DNA of 64,000 bases, taken from assembly GCA_037128705.1 (NCBI GenBank), contig JBAXVX010000003.1, positions 147,273 to 211,272 of the forward strand, written 5' to 3'. The translations under genes were made by a program, and so were the position numbers. The notes under the pieces were generated by a model, which was not told where the DNA came from, searched no databases, and saw only the letters and a program-made list of their open reading frames with translations. Each line of letters starts with the position of its first letter. Position 1 is the first letter of the stretch. Positions 25,038 through 34,620 of this stretch are shown one piece after another. The stretch is from CAIVAT01 sp037128705. GTDB taxonomy: Bacteria > Bacteroidota > Bacteroidia > Bacteroidales > FEN-979.

Positions 25038-26660
25038 CTACTCCCTGTATTCTTCAGGAATGGCAATGGTATTTCCATCGCGGATCGATTTGTAATGGGG
25101 CGACATGATCTCCACTCCGGCCTTGTTGAAGGAGTCCTGGATGTTCTGGTGAAGTTCGGAGAAGATAGAGGCCATCTCATTGGGTGAGCGGGTGTAGGCA
25201 TTGAGCTGGTAGCTGATGTAAAAATCATTCAGGGCCGTTTGCAGCACAAAGGGCTTCGGGTTTTTCAGCAGTTGTTCCGTATGGAGGGCGGCATCAATGA
25301 GTAACTGGTGGACCTGGCGCCAGGGGGCATCATACCCGATGGTGACCGTGGTGTGCATGATCAGGCCCATGTCGGGTGCGAGGGTGCTGTAATTAATCAC
25401 CTCCGAATTCATGATCTTATTGTTCGGTATGGTGATCTCCTCATTTTTGATCGTCCTTATCTTGGTCACCAGCATCGATTTTTCAATGATGTTGCCGGTC
25501 ACCTCTCCAATTTTAACCCGGTCGCCCATTTTGAATGCACGCGTATAGGTGATGGTAAGCCCTGCCATGAAATTCGATAGTGCGCTTGCCGACGTAAGCG
25601 AAAAGACCAGTCCGAAGAAGACCGAAACACCCTGAAAAACCTGTGAACCGGACCCCGGCAGGTAGGGCCAGATGGCCACGATGGTGAAAATAATGATAAG
25701 GACCCTTAATATGTTAAAGGTTGGGAGGGCCCAGTCGGGATAAAATCCCGGAACCTTGATGGTCTCCTTCTCCACCTCCGATTTCAGGAATTTAAAGAAG
25801 CGGATGATCAGGCGCGTTACGATCAGAATGACGATGATGGTGATCAGGTTCGGTAGATATTCCCAGAAACTCACCATGATGTTTTTCAAAGGATTGATCA
25901 CAAAACCCAATATGGAGATGCTGATGGCTTTTGTCCATGGGAGGAGATAGAATATTGAAAGCAGCATGACAACCACAAGCAGCAGGATAACAATCCATCT
26001 CAGTATTTTAACCAGAATGAGCAGGATGGCAAGCTGGCGCTCACGGTTGAAAAAATCAAACTCCTTTACATGCAGCCCCTTCATGATTTTATCCTGCCAG
26101 AGAATCATCTTTTTTGATAATAGCCTGAATGCTTTGTTTAAAAGGGTGATCAGGATGATGAGCAGAACCAATATCCCAATGGAAATGGCCACATTTTTCA
26201 ATATTTCAGCTGGGTTTGTATCCCTGCGCTCCCGTTCGATGGCATAAATGATTTTTGTCTGCCTGCTCCTGGCAATATCATCCCGGGTTAAACCTTCGGC
26301 AAGGACGTCTGCTTCACAAACGGATGTGATCACCGATTCCCCGTACATGATATCTGTGGTAATATCTCCCTTGAAAATTTTAACTGAGTCGCGGTGAAAG
26401 AAAATATCTTTCTCCATTTTTTCTACTTTCCGGTCAATGGCTTTGGCTCTTTCTTCAGGGGTAAAGGGTCCCAGTCGTGCATGAATTGAAAAAATCGGGG
26501 TACCGAATGGGGCTACTGCCGCAGCCCGGCGCTGTTTATTGGTTGAATCCGCTGCAGAATAACCCTGTTTCTGCAGGCTGATTGAAGCAGCGAATGTCAT
26601 CAACACGGGAATCAGCAACAGCAAGCTGAGAATGAACCGAAACAATGAGTTGGGTTTCAT
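25038..26660 (-). CDS. MscS-family mechanosensitive ion channel with extended N-terminus
   Basis: A 540-residue inner-membrane protein. After a signal-like first helix (about 9-28) comes a periplasmic region (30-155) with charged, helical sequence, then five or six membrane helices (about 165-345). The MscS signature follows: the pore-lining helix and Upper-beta region appear as SVFFGLVFSLTSASALSNFMAG and GDRVKIGEVTGNI, followed by ITIPNNKIMNSEVINYS. Such long forms resemble MscK/YnaI-type channels, which release solutes on hypo-osmotic shock. It converges on the GH5 gene, and no partner gene is evident. The end of the protein is hydrophilic with no extra domain. Confidence 0.9.
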   Translation of the reverse strand: MKPNSLFRFILSLLLLIPVLMTFAASISLQKQGYSAADSTNKQRRAAAVAPFGTPIFSIHARLGPFTPEERAKAIDRKVEKMEKDIFFHRDSVKIFKGDITTDIMYGESVITSVCEADVLAEGLTRDDIARSRQTKIIYAIERERRDTNPAEILKNVAISIGILVLLIILITLLNKAFRLLSKKMILWQDKIMKGLHVKEFDFFNRERQLAILLILVKILRWIVILLLVVVMLLSIFYLLPWTKAISISILGFVINPLKNIMVSFWEYLPNLITIIVILIVTRLIIRFFKFLKSEVEKETIKVPGFYPDWALPTFNILRVLIIIFTIVAIWPYLPGSGSQVFQGVSVFFGLVFSLTSASALSNFMAGLTITYTRAFKMGDRVKIGEVTGNIIEKSMLVTKIRTIKNEEITIPNNKIMNSEVINYSTLAPDMGLIMHTTVTIGYDAPWRQVHQLLIDAALHTEQLLKNPKPFVLQTALNDFYISYQLNAYTRSPNEMASIFSELHQNIQDSFNKAGVEIMSPHYKSIRDGNTIAIPEEYRE

Positions 26661-26729
26661 GGGAGATGGTTAAACAGGACAGCTAATTAACTAAATTAAA
26701 ACCAATTTTTTCGTTGTGATCTGACATTT

Positions 26730-26760
26730 TTTGAAAGATATCTTTAAATCATTATATTTG
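26730..26760 (+). promoter_or_regulatory. Strong promoter, TTTG-N19-TATATTTG
   Basis: TTTG at 26730-26733 and TATATTTG at 26753-26760 are separated by 19 bases, a perfect match to the Bacteroidota consensus. Transcription should start near 26766 and drive the barrel-GDPD-barrel operon from 26802. Confidence 0.75.
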
Positions 26761-26801
26761 CTTATCAAATTCTGGTAATTCCTTTATCCAATATTCTGCC
26801 G

Positions 26802-27527
26802 ATGCGAATACGATCTTTCCCCCTGATCCTGCTGATCCTTTTTTGCGCCCGGTTGCTCCCGGCTCAGGCGCCTATGGCCCGGGATACCTTCAATATCGCC
26901 GCCAGCAGCATGCGATACCCGCACCAGTTGAAAAAATGGGGATTCCGTATCGCTGCCGGATTCTCCATGGTACTGCCCCCCAAGGATCTGCTTGAAAATG
27001 CTATCCAGGCGCCCCTGGTTAACATCCACATGACCTTCGGGCTCCCCTGGAAGTTTTCGCTGGAGGGCGATGTTACCACCATCCTGGTGTCAAACCAGTT
27101 TGCTGCCGGTCCGCATGTTGGGTTCACCAGGAAGAATTTTTCAATGAACCTGGGCTGGGATGTGGCATTTTGCTACGGTCAGCTGAGGCAGGCCGGGTTT
27201 GACAACAAAACTACCATGTGGATCCAGTATCCGAACCTCTCCCTGGGCTATAAACTGAAGGATATCGCCTTCACCCTCAAGGGCGAACTTGTCGGGGTTT
27301 TCAGTGTAGTTCAGACGAGCGGCAGCAATGAGGTGAGCAAGTCCAGGAACTTTTACAACGGATTCACGGCCGCGTTGTATATCGAACAGCGGTTGTGGAA
27401 GAACCATGTGCTCATTATCGGATTGAAGGACAGTTATGAGAAGGTCTACTGGCCCACCTGGATGCTTTTTACCACCTTCAATCTTTTTTATCATATTCCT
27501 GAACTTTCATTTAGCTGGATCTTATGA
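26802..27527 (+). CDS. Probable outer-membrane beta-barrel protein
   Basis: A 241-residue protein with a signal peptide (about 3-22, cut near LPAQ). The mature sequence is made of alternating polar/hydrophobic strands (FRIAAGFSMVLPP, NLGWDVAFCYGQ, LSLGYKLKDIAFTLKGEL) and ends in ELSFSWIL, like an outer-membrane barrel end strand. I do not recognise a named family. It is the first gene of an operon: its last four bases overlap the ATG of the lipoprotein phosphodiesterase gene. It may form the outer-membrane partner of that lipoprotein. Confidence 0.6.
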   Translation: MRIRSFPLILLILFCARLLPAQAPMARDTFNIAASSMRYPHQLKKWGFRIAAGFSMVLPPKDLLENAIQAPLVNIHMTFGLPWKFSLEGDVTTILVSNQFAAGPHVGFTRKNFSMNLGWDVAFCYGQLRQAGFDNKTTMWIQYPNLSLGYKLKDIAFTLKGELVGVFSVVQTSGSNEVSKSRNFYNGFTAALYIEQRLWKNHVLIIGLKDSYEKVYWPTWMLFTTFNLFYHIPELSFSWIL

Positions 27528-28774
27528 GGCTCAAATTAAAAATATTCATCCTGACCATCCTGGTGATTGGCCTGAATGGGTGCAACAAGGATACCACGGT
27601 TCCGATCCCCTCTGCCGGACCCAATTCAATCATGAAGGAGACCCACCCTTTGAACGAAACGTCAAAACTGATTATGGAGGGGGTATACCAGGTGACCTCG
27701 GGTTCTGATTTCTTCGGTGACCAGGTCATTGTCAAATGGAACCGGACCAGTCTGTCCATATCCAATAAAGACGGAAAGCATTTCATTCTTGATGTGGGAC
27801 ATCTTGATTCGGTCATTTTTATCCAGGGATACTGGAGGAATGGATACACCGACGGTACCGGGCTCATCTCCATGTATATCGCGAGAGAAGAGGGGGGAAC
27901 AACGATCATGACTGGAAATGGGAATCAAAAAATTATCATGCGGGGAGCCTATGGCAAGGAAAACGCCATTCCGGATCAGTCGTTGGTCCTGGAATATCTG
28001 CGGCCATTCTCCGATAAGGCAAAGAATAGCAATTGTTACATTCTTGCACACCGGTCGGGAGGGAGAACCTCCGACCGCATGCCGGTTTCAGAGAACTGCA
28101 TTGCCATGATCAACTACACGGAGAAGCTGGGATCCACAGGTATAGAGATCGATGTACGACTGAGCAAGGACGGAGTTCCATTCCTGTATCATGACTCGGA
28201 TATCAACACCCGGCTGACTCAGAAATGCCCGCTTGCAGGACCCATTGAAAACTTCACGTGGGGCCAGCTTACAACTTTTATACGGTTGATCCACGGGGAG
28301 ACGATCCCTACGCTGGAGGAGGCGCTGAATTTCACCATTGACAGCACGCTGCTACGGTTTGTTTACCTTGACATGAAGGCGAACAGGGATGCCATGTCCA
28401 AGGTGGTCCCCATTCAGTATCGTGCATTACAGCGCGCCAAGGAGAAAGGCCGCGACATCATTATCGTGGTAGGTATTCCATCCACCGATGTGCTGAACGA
28501 CCTCATGACCTATCCCAACTATACTTCGATTCCATCGCTATGCGAACTGACGGTGGATGATGTGCACATGGTCAACTCGAAAGTGTGGGCTCCCCGTTGG
28601 ACCCTCGGCACCCAGAATGACCTGGTGCAGCAGATGCACAATGAAGGGCGGCTGGCGGTGTGCTGGACCATTGACGAGCCATTGTGGATCAAGGAATATA
28701 TTGAAAACGGGCTCTTTGACGGGTTGCTGACGAACTATCCTTATGTTGTTGCTTACTATCATTACATTCAATAA
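27524..28774 (+). CDS. Lipoprotein glycerophosphodiester phosphodiesterase (GDPD) family protein
   Basis: A 416-residue lipoprotein with lipobox LNGC, the modified cysteine being C20. Residues 40-150 form an N-terminal beta-rich region of unknown type. The GDPD TIM barrel starts around 165 with ILAHRSGG, followed by GIEIDVRLSKDGVPFLYHDSD (split acid and His metal ligands), PTLEEAL and near the end AVCWTIDEP and GLLTNYP. These are the residues used to split glycerophosphodiesters into glycerol-3-phosphate and alcohol. The enzyme is probably membrane-anchored in the periplasm or at the surface. It overlaps the upstream barrel gene by four bases and is seven bases from the next barrel gene, implying a unit. 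Confidence 0.88.
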   Translation: MRLKLKIFILTILVIGLNGCNKDTTVPIPSAGPNSIMKETHPLNETSKLIMEGVYQVTSGSDFFGDQVIVKWNRTSLSISNKDGKHFILDVGHLDSVIFIQGYWRNGYTDGTGLISMYIAREEGGTTIMTGNGNQKIIMRGAYGKENAIPDQSLVLEYLRPFSDKAKNSNCYILAHRSGGRTSDRMPVSENCIAMINYTEKLGSTGIEIDVRLSKDGVPFLYHDSDINTRLTQKCPLAGPIENFTWGQLTTFIRLIHGETIPTLEEALNFTIDSTLLRFVYLDMKANRDAMSKVVPIQYRALQRAKEKGRDIIIVVGIPSTDVLNDLMTYPNYTSIPSLCELTVDDVHMVNSKVWAPRWTLGTQNDLVQQMHNEGRLAVCWTIDEPLWIKEYIENGLFDGLLTNYPYVVAYYHYIQ

Positions 28775-28781
28775 TTGCATT

Positions 28782-29369
28782 ATGGCTAAAAGAGCGATCT
28801 TCATATTGGTTCTCAGCGTCTTACTTTCTTATGGCGCCTTCTCTCAAAAGGCTGACAGCATAAAGGTCAGAAGGAACCATTATTCCCTGACGGTGGGAGT
28901 AGGATGGGCCCATTACATCAACACGCTGGAGATCGGGAAGGACAATGCCACGATCAATTCGGCCGGGGTGTCACTGAAGTTCTTCTGGGAACCCGAACAC
29001 CGGCTGAGCCTCGGGCTTGAATCAGGTTTCTACAGGCTGTACAGTGTGAAAAGCAAAAGTTACACAGACGTGACAGGTCAGGCTACCATGTCGGCTATGC
29101 CCTTTTTGCTTGTTGTCAGGATGCGTATTGTCGACCAGTTTTACCTCAGTGCCGGGGCGGGGCTGGCACTCATGTTCAATAAGGTGACCGGCATTGACAA
29201 CAAGGTGAACAGCAACATCCTGTCTCTCTCCAATTACCAGTTTTCAGGATCCTATCTGTATCCCCTCACAAAGCACTGGCAGGTGGGAGGAGAGTTCAAG
29301 GTGCTGAATTTCGGGAAGGCTTCCGACTGGATGTACACGATCCAGGCCCTGTGTGCCTTCCGGTTGTAA
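28782..29369 (+). CDS. Outer-membrane beta-barrel protein (OmpW/porin-family-like)
   Basis: A 195-residue protein with a signal peptide (1-20, ending GAFSQ). The mature part has barrel-type strands (YSLTVGVGWAHYI, LSLGLESGFYRLY, FYLSAGAGLALMF) and a terminal strand ending CAFRL. The ATG at 28782 is chosen since it begins the signal peptide; an earlier in-frame start at 28743 would lie inside the preceding gene. It closes the operon with the GDPD lipoprotein. No specific function is visible. Confidence 0.65.
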   Translation: MAKRAIFILVLSVLLSYGAFSQKADSIKVRRNHYSLTVGVGWAHYINTLEIGKDNATINSAGVSLKFFWEPEHRLSLGLESGFYRLYSVKSKSYTDVTGQATMSAMPFLLVVRMRIVDQFYLSAGAGLALMFNKVTGIDNKVNSNILSLSNYQFSGSYLYPLTKHWQVGGEFKVLNFGKASDWMYTIQALCAFRL

Positions 29370-29441
29370 TTTCAGGATTGATTATTAAGTTCTGTAACTA
29401 TTGGATCAATGATCCGTCTGATCATTCAAAATTATTAGCAA

Positions 29442-32400
29442 ATGAAAAAGTCCTATGTATTGGCTCTGCTGATTCTTTCGGCAGTTACGGCATTTTGCCA
29501 GGAGAATCCTTTGTGGATGCGGTATACCGCTTTATCACCCGATGGAAAAACCATCCTGTTCTGTTATAAGGGCGACATCTGGTCGGTTCCTTCCTCCGGT
29601 GGAACTGCCATCCCGGTCACACTGACCGAGTCCTATGAATATGCCCCGGTTTGGAGTCATGACGGCAAAACCATTGCCTTTGCATCCGACCGAAGCGGGA
29701 ATTTCGACGTTTTCGTGATGGATGCTGCCGGAGGTGAAGCCAAAAGGCTGACCTTCAGTTCAAACAGGGAGTTGCCCTGCAGTTTTACGGCCAACAACAA
29801 GGATGTCATCTTTTCGGCTTACCGCCAGGATGTGGTCACCAATGCCCAGTTCCCGATTTCACTGATGACTGAGCTTTATTCGGTACCGGTTGCAGGCGGC
29901 AAGGTTTCCATGCTCCTTGCATCACCGGCCCTCGCGGTTAATCCAACCTCAACCGGTGACAAGATCCTGTACGAGGATATCAAAGGGTATGAAAGTGAAT
30001 GGAGGAAACATCATACGTCATCCATTGCACGCGACATCTGGCTTTACGATTTCAATTCCAAAAAATACACGAAACTTTCCCAATTCAAAGGGGAGGACCG
30101 CAACCCGGTTTTTGATGTCAACAACAAGGACTTTTATTACCTGAGCGAACAGAACGGATCCTTTAATGTGTTCAAAAGTTCCATTGATGATCCTTCAAAA
30201 ACTACTGCTCTGACAAAGTTTACAAATCATCCTGTTAGGTTTCTGAGCCGTTCCAACGACAATACCCTTTGTTTTACCTGGGACGGGGAGATCTATCTCC
30301 TCAAGCCGGGAGGGGAACCTGCAAAGGTTGCGGTCAATGTTTTCGCCGACGGGCGTTCAAACCAGGAGAAGATCGTGCCGGTGAATGATGGATTTACCGA
30401 AATGAGGCTGTCGTCGAATGGGAAGGAGTATGCATACGTATTCCGCGGTGAGGTGTTTGTAAGCAGCATTGACGGGGGGTACACCAAGCGCATTACCAAC
30501 ACTCCATACCAGGAGCGCAGCGTAAGTTTCAGTCCCGACGGCCGTTCGCTGGTGTATGCCGCAGAGGTGAACAACAGCTGGAATGTCTATACCTGTTCCA
30601 TCGTCAGGAAGGAAGAGCCCTACTTTTATGCCTCCACGGTGCTGAAGACCGAACCGGTGGTCGCTACGGCCGCAGAAGAGTTCCAGCCCGAATATTCGCC
30701 TGATGCTAAGGAGATCGCCTACCTCGAAAACAGGGTCGTGCTGAAGGTGATCAACCTGGCCACCAGGGCTACCCGGACCATCATGCCGGCCAATGTCAAC
30801 TATTCCTATGCCGACGGGGACCAGTATTACCAGTGGTCGCCGGACAGCAAATGGTTCCTGGTGAATTTTGCCTTCCCCGAACGCATCTTCAGCCCTGAAG
30901 TCGGCCTGGTTTCGGCCGACGGGAAGGGTGAAATCATGAACCTTACCCTGAGCGGGTATGACGACTATGCTCCAAAATGGTCGATGGGAGGAAAGATGAT
31001 GATCTGGGCATGCGACCGTGAAGGTGACCGGTCGCAGGGAGGAAATCTATCGAGCGGGGATGTGTACGCCATGTTTTTCACCAAAGCGGCTTTTGACCGG
31101 TTCAGACTTTCTAAAGAGGAGCTCGCACTTTTGAAAGACCAGGAGGAGAAGGCCGAGAAGGAGAAGAAAAAAGCAGAAGAGAAGGCCAAACCGGAAAAGG
31201 ACAAGAAAGGCAAGAGCGATACGGCTGGAAAGGCCAAGCAGGATTCTTCAAAGGTGATCATTGACTTTGACAATCTGACAGAACGGAAAACCAAACTTAC
31301 AACCAACACCTCACCGGTAAACGATTATCTCCTTTCAAAGGATGGTGAAAAACTGTTCTACCTGACCAGTTTTGAGAAGGACAATGACCTTTGGGTGACC
31401 GAACTCCGCACCAGAGAGACCAAACTCCTGGCCAAACTGGGAATCAAACGGTCAGGGATGGAGTTGTCGGCCGACGGAAAGTTCATCCTCCTCTTTGCCG
31501 ATGGGAAACCGATGAAGGTAGAGGTGGAGGGTGGCAAAGCCGAACCACTGAAAACAAACGGGGAGATGATGCTCAAGCCAACAGAGGAACGCAACTATAT
31601 ATTCGACCATGCCTGGCGGCAGTTCAAGGAAAAATTCTATGTGGAGGATATGCAGGGGGTGGACTGGGATTTTTATTACAACGCCTATAAAAGGTTTCTT
31701 CCCTACATCAATAATAACTACGATTTTGCCGAGATGCTGAGTGAGATGCTCGGTGAGATGAATGCCTCTCACACGGGTAGCGGCTACAGGCAGAACAAAC
31801 CGAACATGGATCAGACCGCAGACTTCGGGGTTTTCTATGATTATGATTTCGGCGGACCGGGATTGAAGATTGCCGAGGTGATCGAAGGCGGACCGCTCGA
31901 CAGGGCCACCTCCAGGGTAAAAGCTGGCTGTGTCCTGGAAAAGATCGACGGAGTGGCCATCAGTGACTCAACAGATTTTTATTCCCTGCTGAACCGCAGA
32001 ACCGGGAAACTGGCCCTGATCTCCATGTATAACCCGGCAACGGGCGAACGATGGGAGGAGAGCCTGAAACCGATCAGCATCGGCGAGGCGAATGAGTTGC
32101 TTTATCAACGTTGGGTGAAAAACCGCCGGGCTGAAGTTGACCGGCTGTCGGGAGGTAAAATAGGGTATGTGCATGTGCGGTCGATGGATGATGCCAGCAT
32201 GCGGACCGTATTTGAAGCGGCGCTCGGACGAAATTTTGAAAAGAAGGCCCTCATCGTGGATACCCGCTTCAATGGTGGAGGCAACATCCATGAACAGCTT
32301 TCGGATTTCCTCAGCGGAAAGAAATACATCGACATTGTTCCCCACGGGCAGTACATTGGGTCGGAACCATACGATAAATGGGTGAAACCCTCCATCGTAT

Positions 32401-32699
32401 TGGTTGGCGAGAGCAACTATTCTGATGCCCACCTCTTCCCTGTAGCCTACAAACTGAAGAATACCGGAAAGACGCTGGGTATGCCGGTCCCGGGCACAGG
32501 AACCTTTGTATGGTGGGAAACACAGATCGATCCTACCCTCTATTTCGGTATCCCGATGGGGGGATGGCGGACACCCGATGGCAAATTCTGCGAAAACAAC
32601 CAGATGGAGCCGGATATCCTGGTTCCCAATGATCCTGGAATTTTAGCTTCCGGAAGGGATCAGCAGATCGAAGAGGCGGTGAAAGATCTGATGAAGTAA
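29442..32699 (+). CDS. Tricorn-like S41 serine protease with TolB-type propeller
   Basis: A 1085-residue exported protease. The signal peptide (1-19, ending AFCQE) precedes WD40/TolB-like propeller blades (LSPDGKTILFCYKGDIW, SHDGKTIAFASDRSG, SPDGRSLVYAAE, SPDSKWFLVNFAF), then a highly charged Lys/Glu linker near residues 562-605. A second short propeller follows, then a PDZ domain (about 780-880, GPLDRATSRVKAGCVLEKIDG) and the S41 fold. The catalytic serine is in GESNYSDAH at about residue 990; GGGNIHEQL is the usual oxyanion strand. The order propeller-propeller-PDZ-S41 is that of the tricorn family. Archaeal tricorn degrades oligopeptides; here the site is probably the periplasm. No operon partner is obvious. 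Confidence 0.9.
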   Translation: MKKSYVLALLILSAVTAFCQENPLWMRYTALSPDGKTILFCYKGDIWSVPSSGGTAIPVTLTESYEYAPVWSHDGKTIAFASDRSGNFDVFVMDAAGGEAKRLTFSSNRELPCSFTANNKDVIFSAYRQDVVTNAQFPISLMTELYSVPVAGGKVSMLLASPALAVNPTSTGDKILYEDIKGYESEWRKHHTSSIARDIWLYDFNSKKYTKLSQFKGEDRNPVFDVNNKDFYYLSEQNGSFNVFKSSIDDPSKTTALTKFTNHPVRFLSRSNDNTLCFTWDGEIYLLKPGGEPAKVAVNVFADGRSNQEKIVPVNDGFTEMRLSSNGKEYAYVFRGEVFVSSIDGGYTKRITNTPYQERSVSFSPDGRSLVYAAEVNNSWNVYTCSIVRKEEPYFYASTVLKTEPVVATAAEEFQPEYSPDAKEIAYLENRVVLKVINLATRATRTIMPANVNYSYADGDQYYQWSPDSKWFLVNFAFPERIFSPEVGLVSADGKGEIMNLTLSGYDDYAPKWSMGGKMMIWACDREGDRSQGGNLSSGDVYAMFFTKAAFDRFRLSKEELALLKDQEEKAEKEKKKAEEKAKPEKDKKGKSDTAGKAKQDSSKVIIDFDNLTERKTKLTTNTSPVNDYLLSKDGEKLFYLTSFEKDNDLWVTELRTRETKLLAKLGIKRSGMELSADGKFILLFADGKPMKVEVEGGKAEPLKTNGEMMLKPTEERNYIFDHAWRQFKEKFYVEDMQGVDWDFYYNAYKRFLPYINNNYDFAEMLSEMLGEMNASHTGSGYRQNKPNMDQTADFGVFYDYDFGGPGLKIAEVIEGGPLDRATSRVKAGCVLEKIDGVAISDSTDFYSLLNRRTGKLALISMYNPATGERWEESLKPISIGEANELLYQRWVKNRRAEVDRLSGGKIGYVHVRSMDDASMRTVFEAALGRNFEKKALIVDTRFNGGGNIHEQLSDFLSGKKYIDIVPHGQYIGSEPYDKWVKPSIVLVGESNYSDAHLFPVAYKLKNTGKTLGMPVPGTGTFVWWETQIDPTLYFGIPMGGWRTPDGKFCENNQMEPDILVPNDPGILASGRDQQIEEAVKDLMK

Positions 32700-32717
32700 A
32701 TTGTCAGGTTCTAGCTG

Positions 32718-33283
32718 CTAGATCGGCATTCCAAACCCAAAGAAGAACCCATTGGTTCCAATTGAGGTGAAGGCATATTCAAACCTTACAACCAGTTCAT
32801 ACTTGATGTTGTTCCGGCAATAATAGATCTGGTCACCCTTGAGCGTGTACAGGTCGAACCCGCGGATAAAGTCCTTCCCCTGGGTCATGTTCAACTGGTA
32901 GTAGTAAGGGGCATTTTCGCCGGCGGAATTCTCAGCCTTTACCATCTCGGCTACATACCATTTCCTGCTGATGGTCTGGTAAAAATGGAAATTGATGCCG
33001 GTTCTCAGGAAATCGGTCCTCAGGGTTGTCTTGGTGGTCTCCTCCGGGGTGCCCCGGTTGGTGAAATCACGCTTGAGTATATACGGATGCGCAGTTTCCG
33101 GTCTTTTTTTTCAGTCCTTGCACCATTTACAAGGGAATCTCCCGGGTCAGCCATAATCTGCCCGGAAAACATCAAAAAAAGAAGGATTCCCAAAACTGCA
33201 TTCAGATTGAATTTACCAGTATTTCCCGATCCCGCAATTTTTCGCTGTATCTGCTTTTTCGTATTTTTTTTCAGCTTTGACAT
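32718..33283 (-). pseudogene. Frameshifted and internally shortened Omp85/BamA-type gene
   Basis: On the minus strand a start at 33283 gives a signal-like N-terminus and a basic linker up to RKLRIRIY, then runs into unrelated frame. In the next frame the sequence continues seamlessly (LKRDFTNRGTPEE ... YYYQLNMTQGKDFIRGF ... ELVVRFEYAF ... GFGMPI). FIRGFDLY is the Omp85 loop-6 motif and the rest a barrel end. Removing one TA from the ATATAT run near 33078-33085 would join the frames. Even joined it would be only about 188 residues, too short for a full barrel, so an internal deletion is likely too. It may be a decayed copy or, less likely, a variable locus. Confidence 0.6.
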
Positions 33284-33315
33284 TTTTTTTCCTGGTGTCC
33301 CGGAGGTGTCGTCAA

Positions 33316-34617
33316 TCAGAACGTTTCATTCAGGTTGAAATAGATCCCGATGCTGCCATTGGCGCCAAATCCGAAGTCGACTGTCAGATTGGAAAGGGTT
33401 TTCCGGTTAAACATCACCCGCAGCCCGAATCCGGCAGCGGGATCAATGTATTCGAAGAGTTTCGGTGTGCCGTCATCTGCATCGGCGGTTGTTCCGTTTA
33501 TGAACAATACCCCTCCGAGGATCCCTGTGTAGCGGCTGATAGGAAAACGGTATTCCGCTTCACCATAGATCATGTTCACGCCCCTGATGCTCCCCTGTAC
33601 GTAACCCCGGCCGGTGCGGTTGTACATATCCCATCCAATGGCGGGTAATCCCAGGTATGGAAGGGCTCCCTTCTCAGTAAACTGGCCAATGTACCAGAAA
33701 CCGATCAGGTGTTCCGGGCGTTTTTTCGAAAGTGAGACATAGGTCCTGAATTCGGTATTGACCATCCAGCTGTTCTTTGTACTTCCCAGAAAGATGAAGT
33801 TTGGCCTGAAGGCCACGTTCGCAAAATAACCTTTTGTCGGCCGGATGGTATTGTCGCGGCTGTCGAGCAAAAACTCGAGACTGATCCCCGACATATTCTG
33901 CTCCTTAGGTTGAAATCCATGATCAATAGAATAATTGTAGTGACTGGTGAGCTTTGGCGGAACGGTATCGAGATTCAGCGCATGGTCGACCACCTTTGAA
34001 AAATTGTCGAGGCAATATCCAAGGCCGATGTACATTTTCCCGGCGATCCTGATATAAAAAGTTTCATAGAACCGTAAATAGTCGTAATTGATCTGCTGTG
34101 TTTCGCCTGTATAGGGATCGGTTTCTCCGCCCTCGCCAAAAATGATCCCGCCGCCGCCTGAATGATTTATTCCCGATCCCAGTCCGTAGGTTGGTTGCGA
34201 AAAGATCATGTATCTCCAGTCGCCCCGCAGGATGAAACGGGACCCGCTGGTGATGATGTTGGTGCGCATGTTAATGATCTTCTGAGACTTGGATGTGAAA
34301 TTAACGACAACCGATGCGGAGGATATCGGTGTTGTTTTGGGATCGCCGAGATGAATCCCGATGGAGCTTCCAACACCGATGAGCATACCATAGGCCGGAT
34401 TATAACCTACAAACGGGGTGACGGCGAGATAGGGTTTGTAAAGCTTCATCGGAAGAGCGCTGATGCTGTCGCGCCTCGCCTCAAACTTTTTCCGGGCAAA
34501 GATGCTCCAGACATCATCCTGCCGGTATAATCTTTCGGGGGCCTGGGCCTGAACCGGGACAGACATGAGGAGGACGGACAACAAAATCAGGAAAGCGTAT
34601 TTTTCTATGGAAATCAC
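33316..34617 (-). CDS. Omp85/BamA-type outer-membrane beta-barrel protein without POTRA domains
   Basis: A protein of about 433 residues, paralogous to that at 6404-7714. It has a signal peptide ending near VQAQ, an FARKKFEARRD element, then barrel strands. GRGYVQG (loop-6-like) and YGEAEYRFPISRYTGILGGVLF are shared with the paralogue, and it ends in FNLNETF with a terminal phenylalanine, the classic barrel end. The start is set at a GTG (34617): a longer TTG start at 34623 lies inside the promoter's TAACTTTG box and could not be transcribed from it. Function is unknown. It diverges from the FixL-like kinase gene, sharing a 125-base regulatory region. Confidence 0.75.
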   Translation of the reverse strand: MISIEKYAFLILLSVLLMSVPVQAQAPERLYRQDDVWSIFARKKFEARRDSISALPMKLYKPYLAVTPFVGYNPAYGMLIGVGSSIGIHLGDPKTTPISSASVVVNFTSKSQKIINMRTNIITSGSRFILRGDWRYMIFSQPTYGLGSGINHSGGGGIIFGEGGETDPYTGETQQINYDYLRFYETFYIRIAGKMYIGLGYCLDNFSKVVDHALNLDTVPPKLTSHYNYSIDHGFQPKEQNMSGISLEFLLDSRDNTIRPTKGYFANVAFRPNFIFLGSTKNSWMVNTEFRTYVSLSKKRPEHLIGFWYIGQFTEKGALPYLGLPAIGWDMYNRTGRGYVQGSIRGVNMIYGEAEYRFPISRYTGILGGVLFINGTTADADDGTPKLFEYIDPAAGFGLRVMFNRKTLSNLTVDFGFGANGSIGIYFNLNETF

Positions 34618-34620
34618 GTA

